Below, in pieces: positions 41,928 through 51,323 of a stretch of 64,000 bases of DNA. Position 1 is the stretch's first letter. Each line of letters starts with the position of its first letter. Under the pieces are notes generated by a model. The model worked only from the letters and a program-made list of their open reading frames with translations, did not search any database and was not told the origin of the DNA. Source of the stretch: an uncultured Acetatifactor sp. (GTDB lineage Bacteria; Bacillota; Clostridia; Lachnospirales; Lachnospiraceae); NCBI GenBank assembly GCA_910578215.1, contig CAJTPH010000012.1, forward strand, positions 1 to 64,000, in the 5' to 3' direction. The translations under genes and the position numbers were made by a program.

Positions 41928-43256
41928 ATGAATTTTATTTTATTGACTCAGAATGAAACCTTTATAATAGGATGGGTTGCAAAGCTGCTTGGTTTTATTA
42001 TGAACGGTATTTTTTATCTATTGGATCTCATAGGGATTCCCAATATAGGTCTGGCTATCATATTGTTTACCATTGTCGTAAACCTGCTGATGCTGCCCTT
42101 AAATATCAGGCAGCAGAAGTTCTCAAAGCTTTCCGCAAAGATAAATCCCGAGCTGCAGGCGATTCAGGCAAAATATAAGGGAAGACAGGATCAGGAGTCC
42201 ATGATGGCGATGCAGCAGGAGAGACAGGCTCTCTATGCCAGGTACGGTATCTCTCCCACAGGCAGCTGTGTGCAGCTGTTGATTCAGATGCCTATTCTGT
42301 TATCGCTTTACAGGGTCATCGATTTGATGCCTGCCTATGTTACCAAGATCGGGAATACATTCAGGGTTCTTGCAGATAAGATTATTTCGGTGGATAATGC
42401 CGGTTTCCTGCAGAATTCAGGTTTTTCCAGTATTGAGAGTAAGGTTTCTGCCTATGGAAAATCCATGACAAACGGAAATCTTTCAAACGGCATCATAGAT
42501 GTGCTGAATAAGCTTTCCTCCACGGATCTGAAAACCATAGCAGAGCATTACAATCTTTCGGGGCTTACCTATCCTGTTGACGGGGGCCAGCTTATTTTAA
42601 GCACCGATACCACCAGAGGGCTTATTGACACCTACAATAACTTCCTTGGACTGAATATGGGTGATTCTCCTCTTACTCTGATCAAGGCGGCGTGGGCGGC
42701 AGGCACTATAGGTATTGTCATAGGAGCCGTTTTAATTCCGGTTTTGTCTGCCGCTACCCAATGGATAAATTATAAGCTGATGCCTCACCCCAGCAATACT
42801 CTTGACGGGCAGGAAAATGCCATGATGTCTTCCATGAAGACCATGAATACGATTATGCCTCTGTTTTCCGCGTGGCTGTGTTTTACCCTTCCCTCCGGTA
42901 TGGGACTTTACTGGGTAGCCGGAAGCGTTGTAAGAAGCATACAGCAGATCGTTATCAACAAACATATCGACAAGATGGATTTTGAAGATATCATCAAGAA
43001 AAACTCGGCAAAGAGCGCCAAAAAAATCGAAAAGATGAAGCAGAATCAGGAGAGAATGGCGGCTTATGCCAGCATGAGCACAAGGAATATTCAAAACAGG
43101 GCAAACGTTACTTCCGGCATGTCCGAGAGGGAAAAGGAAGAAGCCATGAAAAAGGCTACGGATTACAGCAGAAACAGCAGCGCGAAGCCCGGAAGCATGG
43201 CAGCCAAGGCGAATATGGTAAGGCAATACAATGACAAGAATAATGAAAAGAGTTGA
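41928..43256 (+). CDS. yidC: membrane protein insertase YidC
   Basis: 442 aa. YidC/Oxa1 core: TM near 10-35, NIGLAIILFTIVVNLLMLPLNIRQQ with the conserved Arg in the hydrophilic groove, cytoplasmic hairpin (SAKINPELQAIQAKYKGRQDQESMMAMQQERQ), YGISPTGSCVQLLIQMPILLSLYRVI, and two C-terminal membrane helices with GLYWVAGSVVRSIQQ. It lacks a clear lipobox. An extended, basic, Ala/Ser/Lys-rich C-terminal tail (about 370-442) may contact ribosomes. It lies between yidD and jag as usual; the ribosome site is AAGAGG. Confidence 0.97.
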   Translation: MNFILLTQNETFIIGWVAKLLGFIMNGIFYLLDLIGIPNIGLAIILFTIVVNLLMLPLNIRQQKFSKLSAKINPELQAIQAKYKGRQDQESMMAMQQERQALYARYGISPTGSCVQLLIQMPILLSLYRVIDLMPAYVTKIGNTFRVLADKIISVDNAGFLQNSGFSSIESKVSAYGKSMTNGNLSNGIIDVLNKLSSTDLKTIAEHYNLSGLTYPVDGGQLILSTDTTRGLIDTYNNFLGLNMGDSPLTLIKAAWAAGTIGIVIGAVLIPVLSAATQWINYKLMPHPSNTLDGQENAMMSSMKTMNTIMPLFSAWLCFTLPSGMGLYWVAGSVVRSIQQIVINKHIDKMDFEDIIKKNSAKSAKKIEKMKQNQERMAAYASMSTRNIQNRANVTSGMSEREKEEAMKKATDYSRNSSAKPGSMAAKANMVRQYNDKNNEKS

Positions 43257-43368
43257 CAAAGATAAAATTATTCGTAGAAGCGAAGGATAGATTTACAAAA
43301 AGCAAATTAAAGGGTAAATGTTGAATAATCGGTAAAATGAAGCAATGATTAACCGGGAGGACCAGATT

Positions 43369-44001
43369 ATGGATTATATTGAGATATCTGCGAAAACAGT
43401 CAGCGAAGCAATTACGGAAGCATGTCAAAGACTCAGCGTTACCAGCGACAGACTTGATTATCAGGTGATAGAGGAGGGGTCTTCAGGATTTCTTGGAATC
43501 GGCTCCAAGCCCGCTGTCATTAAAGCTGCCGTTAAGATCGAGAAGCTTTCTGTGTCTGATGTGGCGGAAAATTTCTTACATGATGTATTTACGGCAATGA
43601 AAATGGAAGTTGCAGTGAATGTGGATTACGATGAAGAAAAGAGGACAATGGATATCGAAATCTCAGGGGATGAGATGGGGATATTGATAGGTAAGAGAGG
43701 TCAGACTCTCGATTCCCTGCAATATCTTGTGTCTCTGGTGGTCATCAAGGAGGCCGATGAATATGTCAGGGTTAAGCTTGACACGGAAAATTACCGTGAG
43801 AGAAGAAGGGAAACCCTTGAAAACCTTGCTAAGAATATCGCATACAAAGTAAAGAGGACAAAGAGAGCTGTCTCTTTGGAGCCTATGAACCCTTATGAGA
43901 GAAGAATCATTCACTCCGCGCTGCAAAATGATAAATATGTCACTACTTACAGTGAAGGAGAGGAACCTTTCAGGAGAGTGGTTGTAGCTTTAAAAAAGTA
44001 A
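43369..44001 (+). CDS. jag: RNA-binding protein Jag/KhpB
   Basis: 210 aa from the ATG at 43369, with GGGAGG eight bases upstream; the ATG at 43345 lacks one. Order: Jag-N domain (MDYIEISAKTVSEAITEAC.. EEGSSGFLGIGSKPA), type II KH domain with GILIGKRGQTLDSLQYL, and R3H domain with NPYERRIIHSAL and EPFRRVVV. It binds RNA and in Firmicutes works in cell elongation and division control. It follows yidC, the standard order. Confidence 0.95.
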   Translation: MDYIEISAKTVSEAITEACQRLSVTSDRLDYQVIEEGSSGFLGIGSKPAVIKAAVKIEKLSVSDVAENFLHDVFTAMKMEVAVNVDYDEEKRTMDIEISGDEMGILIGKRGQTLDSLQYLVSLVVIKEADEYVRVKLDTENYRERRRETLENLAKNIAYKVKRTKRAVSLEPMNPYERRIIHSALQNDKYVTTYSEGEEPFRRVVVALKK

Positions 44002-44046
44002 AGCAAACTGGCAATATGTGATATTAAGTCAAGCAGGTTTTTTTGT

Positions 44047-44151
44047 AAAGGGGGCTGTCGCGTTTAAGAAAAGCAATGCAGGATATAGCGGTTTTTATAG
44101 ACCAGAGCTATTATGTCTTGTATCTTTATGCTTAATGCGGCGGTCCCTTTT
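44047..44151. repeat. imperfect palindromic element (MITE-like) between jag and mnmE
   Basis: The left arm AAAGGGGGCTGTCGCGTTTA and the right arm (reads AAAAGGGACCGCCGCATTAA on the other strand) are imperfectly complementary over about 25-30 bp and enclose about 50 bp without coding capacity. It may be a decayed MITE. Confidence 0.35.
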
Positions 44152-44261
44152 ATATTTCAATGAAAGACCCCGCAGGAATAAACATTAAACCAAAACTTTG
44201 AATCAGAATCAAGCATAGATTTCGAGAGTACAGGATTTATTGATTAAGAGGTATATTTGCA

Positions 44262-45683
44262 TTGAAGACAGATACGATAGCGGCTATTGCCACCGGAATG
44301 ACGGATTCGGGAATAGGAATTGTCAGAATAAGCGGAGAAAAGGCGGTAGAAATAGGGGACAGCCTGTTTTCTTCTCCCTCCGGGAAAAAAATACTGAAAA
44401 ATGCGGAAAGCCACAAGCTGTATTATGGTTTTTTTTTGAATCTTGATGAAGTGATGGCAGTGGTGATGAAGGCGCCAAAAAGCTTTACAGGCGAGGATAC
44501 GGTAGAAATTCAATGTCATGGCGGCGTGCTTGTGATGGGCAAAATATTGGAGGCCGTCCTGAAGGCAGGGGCAAGGCTTGCGGAGCCGGGGGAATTTACC
44601 AAGCGTGCCTTCTTAAACGGAAGGATGGATCTGTCTATGGCGGAAGCGGTAATAGACGTTATCCGTTCCCAGAATGAATTTGCCCTCACATCCTCTGTGA
44701 ACCAGCTGAAGGGGATGCTTTCCGAAAGGATAAAAGACCTGAGAGCCCATATTATACATGAAATTGCCTTTATTGAATCTGCCCTTGATGACCCGGAGCA
44801 TATCAGTCTTGAGGGATATACCCATGAGCTGACTGTTAAGGTTGACGGTTTGCTGAATTCCGTTAAGACGCTGAAGGATACGGCGGACAACGGCAGGTTT
44901 ATGAAGGAGGGAATCAACACGGTGATTGTGGGGAAGCCCAACGCGGGGAAATCTTCCCTTTTGAATCTGATACTTGGAGAGGACAGAGCCATTGTGACGG
45001 ATGTGGCGGGCACCACCAGGGATATTCTGCAGGAGACGGTACGCCTTGGGGAAATAAGCTTGAATGTCATGGATACTGCAGGAATCAGAAATACCGATGA
45101 TGTGGTAGAAAAAATAGGAGTGGAAAGAGCGAGGCAATTTGCCGGGAAAGCCGATTTGATCTTGTATGTAGTAGATACTTCCGTGAATTTGGATGACAAT
45201 GACAGGGAGATTGCTTCCTTTATTGCATCTAATCATAAAAGCGTCATTGTACTTCTGAATAAAAGCGATTTGGACAATGTGGTGTCGGAGGAGGATGTCA
45301 GTAACCTGTTTTTGAATTTTATGAATTCATCTATGGGAGAAAAAGAAGAAAACGGTAAAGGTTCGATTATAATGCTCAAGTCCTCCGCCAGAAATCGATT
45401 GGGTTTGGAGGAACTTGAAAAAACCATAAGGGCTATTTTTTTCCAGGGAGAAATTAAGAGCAGCAATGAGATAGTTATAACTAATATGCGCCATAAGGAG
45501 GCGCTTCAGGAGGCTTATGATTCGTTGATGCTGGTAAAGAAAAGCATTGAGGAGGGAATGCCCGAGGATTTCTATTCCATTGATCTTATGAGCGCTTATT
45601 CTTCTCTTGGCAGAATTATCGGAGAAGAAGTGGACGATGATCTGGTGGAGGAGATTTTTTCAAAATTCTGCCTTGGAAAATAG
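44262..45683 (+). CDS. mnmE: tRNA modification GTPase MnmE
   Basis: 473 aa, TTG start with AAGAGG eleven bases upstream. With MnmG it makes cmnm5U34 in tRNAs reading split codon boxes. N-terminal tetrahydrofolate-binding domain (DTIAAIATGMTDSGIGIVR; GEFTKRAFLNGRMDLSMAEAV), inserted G domain with G1 GKPNAGKSS, G3 DTAG and G4 NKSD, and the C-terminal CxGK as CLGK, the last four residues. Partner gene mnmG is downstream, separated only by the small YdbC-like gene. Confidence 0.97.
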   Translation: MKTDTIAAIATGMTDSGIGIVRISGEKAVEIGDSLFSSPSGKKILKNAESHKLYYGFFLNLDEVMAVVMKAPKSFTGEDTVEIQCHGGVLVMGKILEAVLKAGARLAEPGEFTKRAFLNGRMDLSMAEAVIDVIRSQNEFALTSSVNQLKGMLSERIKDLRAHIIHEIAFIESALDDPEHISLEGYTHELTVKVDGLLNSVKTLKDTADNGRFMKEGINTVIVGKPNAGKSSLLNLILGEDRAIVTDVAGTTRDILQETVRLGEISLNVMDTAGIRNTDDVVEKIGVERARQFAGKADLILYVVDTSVNLDDNDREIASFIASNHKSVIVLLNKSDLDNVVSEEDVSNLFLNFMNSSMGEKEENGKGSIIMLKSSARNRLGLEELEKTIRAIFFQGEIKSSNEIVITNMRHKEALQEAYDSLMLVKKSIEEGMPEDFYSIDLMSAYSSLGRIIGEEVDDDLVEEIFSKFCLGK

Positions 45684-45874
45684 TGTTGAAAAAAGGACTT
45701 CATATAAGTAAGTATGTGGACTTGGGGATTATGAGTTTCCTAGAAGCGGAATAGGGAGATTGGTATAAAGGACAATGATTTTCAAACCTTAATTTATACT
45801 GAGAAAACATATGATATTATTTACGGGCTAATTTGCGTCAGGTATGTGTCAAGTACTGTAAGAGGTGTTGTTAT

Positions 45875-46105
45875 ATGAAGAATAATAAGAAGAATTATAA
45901 GATTTATAAGTATTTTGGCAGGTTATCTCAGATTGACAATGGATGGGTCAAGGAGCTTAATTATGTTTCATGGGAGGATAGAGAACCCGTATATGATATA
46001 AGAACCTGGAATATTGACCATTCACAATATGGACAAGGGGTAACTCTTACACCGGGACAAATGGCAGCTTTAAAGGATATGCTTAATGGGATTGCTGTAT
46101 TTTAG
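45875..46105 (+). CDS. YdbC/PC4-like single-stranded-DNA-binding protein
   Basis: 76 aa from the ATG at 45875 (AAGAGGTG upstream); an earlier ATG at 45833 would add a Cys-rich leader. The segment LSQIDNGWVKELNYVSWEDREPVYDIRTWNIDH followed by GQGVTLTPGQMAALKDML matches the PC4-like fold of Lactococcus YdbC. Those proteins bind single-stranded nucleic acid as dimers. The placement inside the mnmE-mnmG gap is notable, but no functional link is implied. Confidence 0.85.
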   Translation: MKNNKKNYKIYKYFGRLSQIDNGWVKELNYVSWEDREPVYDIRTWNIDHSQYGQGVTLTPGQMAALKDMLNGIAVF

Positions 46106-46211
46106 GTCCGGTCTTATGCACCGGGAAAGCTTCTATAATGGAAAATATAATGGAAAAAAGTTATTTAGATACCTGTGAATTTTGAAGGGGCGGACAGAGG
46201 GTTGAGATATT

Positions 46212-48194
46212 ATGTCGGAGATTAGAGAAAGTGTAGATATTTGTGTGATAGGCGCGGGGCATGCGGGCTGTGAGGCGGCGCTTGCCTGTGCCAGGCTGGG
46301 ATTGGAAACCGTAATATTTACGGTCAGTGTGGACAGCGTTGCCCTGATGCCCTGCAACCCCAATATAGGAGGCTCCTCCAAGGGGCATCTGGTGCGTGAG
46401 CTTGACGCGTTGGGCGGCGAGATGGGTAAAAATATTGATAAGACCTTTATTCAGTCCAAGATGCTTAATATCTCAAAGGGTCCCGCGGTTCATTCCCTGC
46501 GTGCCCAGGCAGACAAAGCCGAATATTCCCGCGCCATGAGAAAGGTTCTGGAGAATCAGCAGCATTTGACAGTCAAGCAGGCGGAGGTCTGCGAGATTTT
46601 GTGGGAGGACGCTGATTCATATGGTACAATTGAGAAGAAAGAAGCCACGACAGAGGCAGCTAAAGAGGAAAAAAAGTCTTTAAGGAAGAAAGTAAGGGGC
46701 GTAAAAATTTTTACAGGCGCCGTTTATGAATGTAAAGCCGTTATACTTTGTACAGGGACTTATCTCAGGGCAAGGTGTCTTTGTGGCGAAGCAATTACAT
46801 ATACAGGTCCGAACGGTCTGCAGGCGGCGACTTATCTGACGGATTCTCTTAAAAATATGGGGATTGAGCTGCGCCGGTTCAAGACGGGTACTCCGGCAAG
46901 GATGGACGGGAGAAGTATCGATTATTCAAAAATGGAGGAGCAGCTTGGGGATGAGAGGATCGTACCGTTTTCCTTTTCCACAGACCCGGAGACGATACAA
47001 AAGGAGCAGGCTTCCTGCTGGCTGACCTATACAAATGAGAAAACCCATGAGATTATTCGTGCCAATCTTGACAGGTCGCCTATTTATGCGGGAATTATAG
47101 AGGGGACGGGCCCCAGATACTGCCCGTCCATTGAGGATAAGGTGGTAAAGTTTGCCGAAAAGGAGCGCCACCAGGTTTTCATTGAGCCGGAGGGGCTGCA
47201 TACAAGCGAAATGTATGTGGGAGGCATGTCCTCCTCCCTGCCCGAGGATGTGCAGCTTGCAATGTACAGAACAGTGCCGGGCCTGGAAAATTGTAAAATT
47301 GTCAGAAACGCTTATGCCATTGAATATGATTGTATCAACGCAAGGCAGCTATATGCCACTTTGGAATTCAAGTCCGTAAAGGGGCTTTTCAGCGCCGGAC
47401 AGATGAATGGCAGCAGCGGCTATGAGGAGGCGGCATGCCAGGGCCTGATCGCGGGTATCAATGCGGCAATGTCTGTTTTTGGAAAAGAGCCTTTGGTTCT
47501 TGACCGCTCCGAGAGCTATATCGGAGTGCTGATAGATGATCTGGTGACGAAGGATAACAGAGAGCCTTACCGGATGATGACCTCCCGGGCGGAATACAGA
47601 CTGCTTTTGCGCCAGGATAACGCGGACTTGAGGCTTCGCAGAAAGGGTTACCGGGTGGGGCTGGTCCATGAGGAGGAATATCAGGCTCTTTTATTAAAGG
47701 AGAGGCTGATTGAGGAAGAAATTGCCCGTCTGAAGGAAACCTTTGTGGGCGCTAACAGGGAAATACAGGATTTTCTTGCGGCGCATGGAAGCTCTCCCCT
47801 GAAGACGGCGGCAAGCCTTGCGGACTTGATCTGCCGTCCGGAGCTTAACTATGAGGCTCTAAGGGAGATTGATAAAAACAGGAAGCCCCTTCCGGAGGTT
47901 GTAATCCAGCAGGTTGAGATAGAGATTAAATATGAGGGTTATATTGTGAGACAGAAGCGCCAGGTTGAGCAATATAAGAAAATGGAAAAAAAGCTGATAC
48001 CTCAGGATATCGATTATGATGATATTTCTTCTCTGCGCCTTGAGGCCAGGCAGAAATTAAAGCTGTTTATGCCTGCTTCCATTGGGCAGGCGTCCAGAAT
48101 CTCCGGAGTATCCCCTGCAGATATTTCCGTGCTGCTGGTATACCTGGAGCATTATAACCGCCTGCAGGATATGTCTGACAGGTTGGAGCATTAG
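46212..48194 (+). CDS. mnmG: tRNA uridine 5-carboxymethylaminomethyl modification enzyme MnmG
   Basis: 660 aa, slightly longer than the usual 620-630. FAD-binding GAGHAGCEAALACARLG at the N-terminus, PCNPNIGGSSKGHLVRELDALGG, RTxxGTPAR-like RRFKTGTPARMDGRS, and the C-terminal helical domain (PADISVLLVYLEH). A Lys/Glu-rich insert of about 25 residues (KKEATTEAAKEEKKSLRKK) near residue 142 accounts for the extra length. It acts with MnmE on tRNA U34. Confidence 0.97.
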   Translation: MSEIRESVDICVIGAGHAGCEAALACARLGLETVIFTVSVDSVALMPCNPNIGGSSKGHLVRELDALGGEMGKNIDKTFIQSKMLNISKGPAVHSLRAQADKAEYSRAMRKVLENQQHLTVKQAEVCEILWEDADSYGTIEKKEATTEAAKEEKKSLRKKVRGVKIFTGAVYECKAVILCTGTYLRARCLCGEAITYTGPNGLQAATYLTDSLKNMGIELRRFKTGTPARMDGRSIDYSKMEEQLGDERIVPFSFSTDPETIQKEQASCWLTYTNEKTHEIIRANLDRSPIYAGIIEGTGPRYCPSIEDKVVKFAEKERHQVFIEPEGLHTSEMYVGGMSSSLPEDVQLAMYRTVPGLENCKIVRNAYAIEYDCINARQLYATLEFKSVKGLFSAGQMNGSSGYEEAACQGLIAGINAAMSVFGKEPLVLDRSESYIGVLIDDLVTKDNREPYRMMTSRAEYRLLLRQDNADLRLRRKGYRVGLVHEEEYQALLLKERLIEEEIARLKETFVGANREIQDFLAAHGSSPLKTAASLADLICRPELNYEALREIDKNRKPLPEVVIQQVEIEIKYEGYIVRQKRQVEQYKKMEKKLIPQDIDYDDISSLRLEARQKLKLFMPASIGQASRISGVSPADISVLLVYLEHYNRLQDMSDRLEH

Positions 48195-48307
48195 CATGCT
48201 TTTCATAAAAGATTTGTGCCGCTGTAGGGGGCATGAATATAAGTATGAAGGGAAGCATTTCATAACCTTATTTAAATGCCTGCCTGGGCAGGCAGATGGG
48301 AGTTTAT

Positions 48308-49066
48308 GTGAATCAGTATAATACCGCACAGTTTGAAAGCGATTTGAAGTATTTAAATATTCAGCTCTCTCAGAAGCAGATAGAGCAGTTTCTTGTATAT
48401 TATGAAATGTTGGCAGAGTGGAACCAGATGATAAATCTTACCGCTATTACAGAGTATGAAGACGTTATGAAAAAACATTTTGTGGATAGCTTGTCCCTTG
48501 CTAAGGTATGCGGTTCGTCAGAGCCCGGTCAGTCTGAAGCATTTGATTTGTCAGGGACTGCCGCTTTGATAGACGTGGGAACGGGAGCAGGCTTTCCGGG
48601 GCTTGCCCTGAAAATTGCCTTTCCGAATTTAGAGGTGACATTGTTGGATTCCCTGAATAAGCGAATTCATTTTCTGGATGCAGTGATAGAAAAGCTGGGC
48701 CTTCTTGGAGTAAGGACGGTTCATGGGCGGGCGGAGGACTTTGCGAAGCCCGGACAGCTCAGAGAAAGCTTTGATTTATGTGTGTCAAGGGCTGTGGCAA
48801 ACCTTTCCGTTCTTTCGGAATATTGCCTTCCCTTTGTAAAGCAGGGCGGTCTGTTTATTTCCTATAAATCTGAAAGGATTTCCCAGGAGATCAGTGCTGC
48901 CGGAAAAGCAATTTCTGTTTTGGGCGGAAAGCTAAAAAGACAGGTTGAATTTACGCTTCCTGATTCCGATATTTACAGAAACCTTGTGGTGATTCAAAAG
49001 CAGAAAACCACTCCAAAAAAGTACCCCAGAAAGGCAGGGCTGCCCACAAAGGAGCCCTTGTCATAA
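48308..49066 (+). CDS. rsmG: 16S rRNA (guanine527-N7)-methyltransferase RsmG
   Basis: 252 aa from the GTG at 48308, which has GGGAG five bases upstream and gives the usual MNQYN.. start; the ATG at 48296 is also open. Family blocks: YYEMLAEWNQMINLTAI, HFVDSLSL, SAM-binding LIDVGTGAGFPGLALKIAFP, LDSLNKRIHFLDAV, and SRAVANLSVLSEYCLPF. A six-base hairpin (TGCCTG/CAGGCA) at 48277-48294 lies directly before the start. It follows mnmG as in most Firmicutes. Confidence 0.96.
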   Translation: MNQYNTAQFESDLKYLNIQLSQKQIEQFLVYYEMLAEWNQMINLTAITEYEDVMKKHFVDSLSLAKVCGSSEPGQSEAFDLSGTAALIDVGTGAGFPGLALKIAFPNLEVTLLDSLNKRIHFLDAVIEKLGLLGVRTVHGRAEDFAKPGQLRESFDLCVSRAVANLSVLSEYCLPFVKQGGLFISYKSERISQEISAAGKAISVLGGKLKRQVEFTLPDSDIYRNLVVIQKQKTTPKKYPRKAGLPTKEPLS

Positions 49067-49225
49067 ATGTTTTATGCTGAAATGAGAGAAATATCCCGTA
49101 AGGATTTAGTCCCAATTCGACTTTGTGTTCCTGGCAAAAGTCAGCGAATCAATAATTCTTTATGGATTAGTTTTCACGGAAAACAGCCTGTAATTGCAAG
49201 GATACTTTGAAAAAGAGGTACATGT

Positions 49226-49504
49226 ATGGCAGCAGAAAAAGATGATTGGCGTCTTTTGAATGATGTAGAGTACCTAAAGGAAATGGATCTTGCCCCGACA
49301 GATGGGGAAGATGTTGTAAATTACGCATCTGATCTGAAAAGCTGTGTCTTTTGCTTTGAGAAGGTGGTAAGCGACCCTCATCAGCGATGGTTTGTGCCAG
49401 GAGATTTAAGCTGTTGTATCTGTGAAAAATGTTACAATGATTTCAAAGATGCATTTCATTGGAAAAAGCTTGATGGCTGGGATTTGGACTGGGAACAGGT
49501 CTAA
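49226..49504 (+). CDS. small four-cysteine protein, possible zinc ribbon
   Basis: 92 aa, acidic. Two Cys pairs, CVFC (about 41-44) and CICEKC (about 70-75), are spaced like a zinc knuckle or ribbon. The rest is Trp- and Asp-rich (LLNDVEYLKEMDLAPTDGED; WKKLDGWDLDWEQV). AGAGG precedes the ATG. I do not recognise a named family; binding of zinc is inferred. Confidence 0.8.
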   Translation: MAAEKDDWRLLNDVEYLKEMDLAPTDGEDVVNYASDLKSCVFCFEKVVSDPHQRWFVPGDLSCCICEKCYNDFKDAFHWKKLDGWDLDWEQV

Positions 49505-49645
49505 GTTATGGATTTTGGGAACACAGACGGGAATTGGAATAAGTGTTATACTATAGGCTTTTATGGGAAAATTAAGTATAGAGGATTTAATTTAGAATAT
49601 TTTTAATTTAGAACATACGTTCTAAATTATATCTGCGGGCATAGT

Positions 49646-49783
49646 GTCAACCGGCCGTGTTAAGGCCAGCCAAGGTTTGGCTTGGACAGTTGACGAATGC
49701 CCCGAGGGTCAATACCAATGTGTCTTTAGACGCATTCCCCTGGGGGAATCAAATTTCATGTTCCGTGCCTGCGGGGGTATTGA
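49646..49783 (+). ncRNA. candidate structured RNA element, copy A (upstream of the histidine kinase)
   Basis: P1 stem GTCAAC (49646-49651)/GTTGAC (49689-49694) is followed directly by GAATGCCCCGAGGG. Then P2 TCAATACC (49709-49716) pairs perfectly with GGTATTGA (49776-49783). P2 encloses P3 TGTGTC/GACGCA and P4 ATTCCCC/GGGGAAT. It ends 66 bp before the kinase ATG. The rest of the 345-bp gap has no gene that I can support. Confidence 0.55.
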
Positions 49784-49849
49784 TTATAAATGTCTGTCAA
49801 ATGGGTAGCAGCTTTTGCAGTATCTTTCCAAAAAAGGGAGAAAACTAGA

Positions 49850-50806
49850 ATGATAATTGACGATTACAATATTTTGATTGATGTAATAAGTGAATTGAAG
49901 CGGGAGGTATTAAAGCTCGATACCCAGATAGATAGTAATAACAGAAGTATTAAAGAGGCCGATATTTATTTAAACAATTTTGAAGAACCGGAGGATGTCA
50001 GGGTTTTTTCTCCCAGAAACAAGGAGACTGTTTATAAGGAGGAAATACAGAAAACCTTAAAATTGAAGGAAGACTATGCAAGGCAAAACGAACAATTACT
50101 TCAAAAGAGGGATATACTGTCAAAAAGACTGGAGAAACTGGAAGATTTTTTAAATAAGGAAAATCATAAATTCACTGCTTTAAAAATTCAGGAGGAGGAC
50201 AGAAAGAGAATTGCCAGAGAACTGCACGATACGTCTTTACAGAACCTCACGCATTTGATTCATAAAATTGAATTGTGCGGTATGTATATCGACAAAGATC
50301 CCGTTCAGGCCAAGCTGGAGTTGACCATTGTAAGTAAGCATATAAAGGAGATTATTGACGAGATACGAGGCACGATATTTGACCTGCGTCCTATGACCTT
50401 TGATGATTTGGGAATGAAGGCGGCTCTTGAAAGGCTGCTTAATAGAATTAATGAAAATGACTGTTTTGAAATAGATTCTGTTATAGAGGATGTTTCATGT
50501 GAAACAAATTTGGTGATGGTTTCCATATACCGCATTGTTCAGGAATCATTAGTCAATATAGTGAAACACTCAGAAGCTAAAAAAATTAAGTTTTGTTTCA
50601 GAAAAATAAATGATAAGTGTGTGATTGATATTAAGGATGACGGTAAGGGTTTTATACAAAAGGATGTAGACGGGGAAAGACATTTTGGCATCTTATTGAT
50701 GAAGGAACGAGTTGATTTATTAAACGGAGATATTAAAATTACTTCAGAGGAAGATATAGGTACTGAAATACATATAGAGATTCCTTTGACACTATCCATT
50801 GAATAA
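49850..50806 (+). CDS. cytoplasmic sensor histidine kinase, DegS/NarX type (HisKA_3)
   Basis: 318 aa from the ATG at 49850 (AGGGAG upstream). There is no membrane segment. Residues 1-115 form a long coiled coil with many Glu/Lys/Gln, as in DegS. The HisKA_3 box follows with RKRIARELHDTSLQN (phospho-acceptor His126), then IRGTIFDLRPMTFDDLGMKAALERL and an HATPase with RIVQESLVNIVKHSEAKKI, DDGKGF and FGILLMKERVDLLNGD. The partner is most likely the response regulator 1.5 kb downstream. Inside the gene lies a 15/16 match to parS (50491-50506). Signals sensed are unknown. Confidence 0.94.
   Translation: MIIDDYNILIDVISELKREVLKLDTQIDSNNRSIKEADIYLNNFEEPEDVRVFSPRNKETVYKEEIQKTLKLKEDYARQNEQLLQKRDILSKRLEKLEDFLNKENHKFTALKIQEEDRKRIARELHDTSLQNLTHLIHKIELCGMYIDKDPVQAKLELTIVSKHIKEIIDEIRGTIFDLRPMTFDDLGMKAALERLLNRINENDCFEIDSVIEDVSCETNLVMVSIYRIVQESLVNIVKHSEAKKIKFCFRKINDKCVIDIKDDGKGFIQKDVDGERHFGILLMKERVDLLNGDIKITSEEDIGTEIHIEIPLTLSIE
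50491..50506. promoter_or_regulatory. intragenic parS-like site in the kinase gene
   Basis: TGTTTCATGTGAAACA differs from the parS consensus TGTTTCACGTGAAACA at one central position. It is read through as part of the kinase coding sequence. It lies 2.6 kb from the two perfect parS sites. Confidence 0.75.
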
Positions 50807-50900
50807 TCTATGTTTTTGAATGTTGAAGGATAATATAAGAAATTGACTCCTTTCCCAAATTGCATATTAATGAAAAGATCTTGTTTTTATTTCTGTGTGA

Positions 50901-51036
50901 AATGAGCCAGGCGGCTGCGTAGGTATCCATTTGGCGAATGCCGCGAGGGTGAAATACCAAAGAGTCCTTTGGGTACATTGTGCATTGCTGGGCTGTAACA
51001 TTGATACTCCGACAGCTTGCAGCAGGGTCTTTGATT
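50901..51036 (+). ncRNA. candidate structured RNA element, copy B
   Basis: The core GGCGAATGCCGCGAGGGTGA is followed by AATACCAA and the P3 remnant GTCC-TTT-GGGT. P1 is GCCA/TGGC. Copies B, C and D align along about 135 bp. The gap 50807-51323 holds B and C in tandem (about 230 bp apart) and no supported gene. Confidence 0.55.
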
Positions 51037-51130
51037 TCTGTGTTTAATCAGCAAAGGCATAAAGCAAGATATTTTGAATACTGAAAAATAACTGATAGAA
51101 ATAATATATTGAATGGTTTATTCTTGCGTA

Positions 51131-51264
51131 CAACGAGCCAAGCAGCTGCACAGCATCCATTTGGCGAATGCCGCGAGGTAAAATACCAAAAAGTCCTTTG
51201 GACGTAGTGCGGATTGCTACGCAGCAAGCTTGATACTCTGTCAGCGTGCAGAAGGGGCTTTGAC
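51131..51264 (+). ncRNA. candidate structured RNA element, copy C
   Basis: P1 GCCAA/TTGGC, then GAATGCCGCGAGG, AATACCAA, P3 GTCC-TTT-GGAC, and a TTGCT/AGCAA hairpin shared with copy D. The closing P2 pairing is weaker than in A and D. It ends 60 bp before a short ORF. Confidence 0.55.
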
Positions 51265-51323
51265 TAATTGCTTTTTATGGGCAATGATACAGGCGGCTGC
51301 AAGGCAGACAATCCGCGGACGCT

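Noticed and set aside
48277..48294. ZTP riboswitch-like TGCCTGGGCA before rsmG
   Set aside because: Only the 3' fragment resembles the consensus. The 5' half is lacking, and the sequence is explained as a simple hairpin.
49790..49849. Longer start for the histidine kinase
   Set aside because: The 20 extra codons overlap the end of candidate element A and lack a ribosome site; the ATG at 49850 has one.
50946..50970. FMN riboswitch-like AGGGTGAAAT in copies B and D
   Set aside because: The other conserved FMN segments are missing and neighbours have nothing to do with riboflavin. The match is short and likely chance.
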